62,414 nucleotides of DNA from Hyphomicrobiales bacterium (GTDB lineage Bacteria > Pseudomonadota > Alphaproteobacteria > Rhizobiales > Rhizobiaceae). The position numbers and the translations under genes were made by a program. Position 1 is the stretch's first letter; each line of letters begins with the position of its first letter. The stretch is from assembly GCA_900469445.1 (NCBI GenBank), contig UBXM01000028.1, positions 1-62,414 on the forward strand, given 5' to 3'. The notes beneath the pieces are model-generated. The model did no database searches and was not told where the DNA came from. It saw only the letters and a program-made list of their open reading frames with translations. This document shows positions 62,398 to 62,414 of the stretch, in pieces.

Positions 62398-62414
62398 TGT
62401 CAACGGCGGAGTAA
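62398..62414. mobile_element. Outer end of an insertion sequence at the right window edge
   Basis: TGTCAACGGCGGAGTAA is the inverted copy of positions 4-20. It has cut the helicase gene just after its Walker A region. Presence at both edges suggests the assembly stopped at a repeated IS. Confidence 0.6.

Noticed and set aside
1..62414. The window as a complete circular plasmid closed by one IS copy
   Set aside because: The bases flanking the two IS ends do not form a target duplication, and both terminal genes are unrelated, so closure is not supported.
1..62414. CRISPR array, tRNA or rRNA genes
   Set aside because: No regularly spaced direct repeats of 25-40 bases and no cloverleaf or rRNA-like segments were seen. 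The only regular short repeat is the 9-bp TTCCGTA series.

Overview
The window looks like a contig from a repABC-type plasmid of the Rhizobiaceae (Rhizobium, Agrobacterium or Sinorhizobium). The evidence is a complete repA-repB-repC operon with its antisense RNA, plus families common on rhizobial plasmids (DUF736, DUF1419, DUF3085, DUF982, ArdC, a toprim primase-like protein, DUF1612). No conjugation (tra/trb/virB) genes, rRNA or tRNA were recognised. Both window ends carry the same 17-bp sequence in inverted orientation, which looks like the outer ends of one insertion sequence (probably IS21 family). Both terminal genes are cut there, so the contig probably ends at IS copies.

Left block (1-23.7 kb). 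Nearly all genes run on the minus strand: DUF736, an ArdC-type antirestriction protein, conserved hypotheticals, a large plasmid ParB-like protein, a 1702-residue methyltransferase-helicase resembling phage P1 DarB, DUF3085, DUF1419 and a toprim protein. Plus-strand exceptions are a WGR-domain pseudogene, an HU protein and a probable toxin-antitoxin pair. A 6505-bp transposon with three tyrosine recombinases and a small TnpC-like protein (Tn554/RIT-like; 7563-14067) sits inside the parB-like gene. Removing it restores one 584-residue frame exactly.

Replication block (23.7-29.8 kb). A long gene-poor stretch holds two 16-bp parS-like palindromes and an IS5-family transposase remnant. It is followed by repC, a counter-transcribed RNA, repB and repA.

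Accessory block (30-57 kb). This is a mosaic of small genes and remnants: DUF982 and DUF3606-like proteins, a serine recombinase, many tiny membrane proteins, a GGDEF-EAL enzyme divergent from an orphan solute-binding protein, a TIGR02587/TIGR02588 pair, nadE with a nicotinamidase-like hydrolase, a second GGDEF-EAL enzyme, a DUF72 protein and topoisomerase IB. Two halves of one decayed integrase, at 41.7-42.2 and 49.4-49.7 kb, bracket a 7.3-kb segment. The 51.8-57 kb part holds further remnants (CheB, PIN, DUF892, isochorismatase, metallo-beta-lactamase fold).

Right block (57-62.4 kb). An intact tyrosine integrase overlaps an orphan antitoxin gene, divergent from a Phd-PemK-like toxin-antitoxin operon. 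A DUF1612 protein and a truncated UvrD-like helicase resembling GajB of the Gabija defence system follow. The most testable ideas are the transposon-split parB-like gene, a possible NspS-MbaA-like pairing of a solute-binding protein with a c-di-GMP enzyme, and the antirestriction block.
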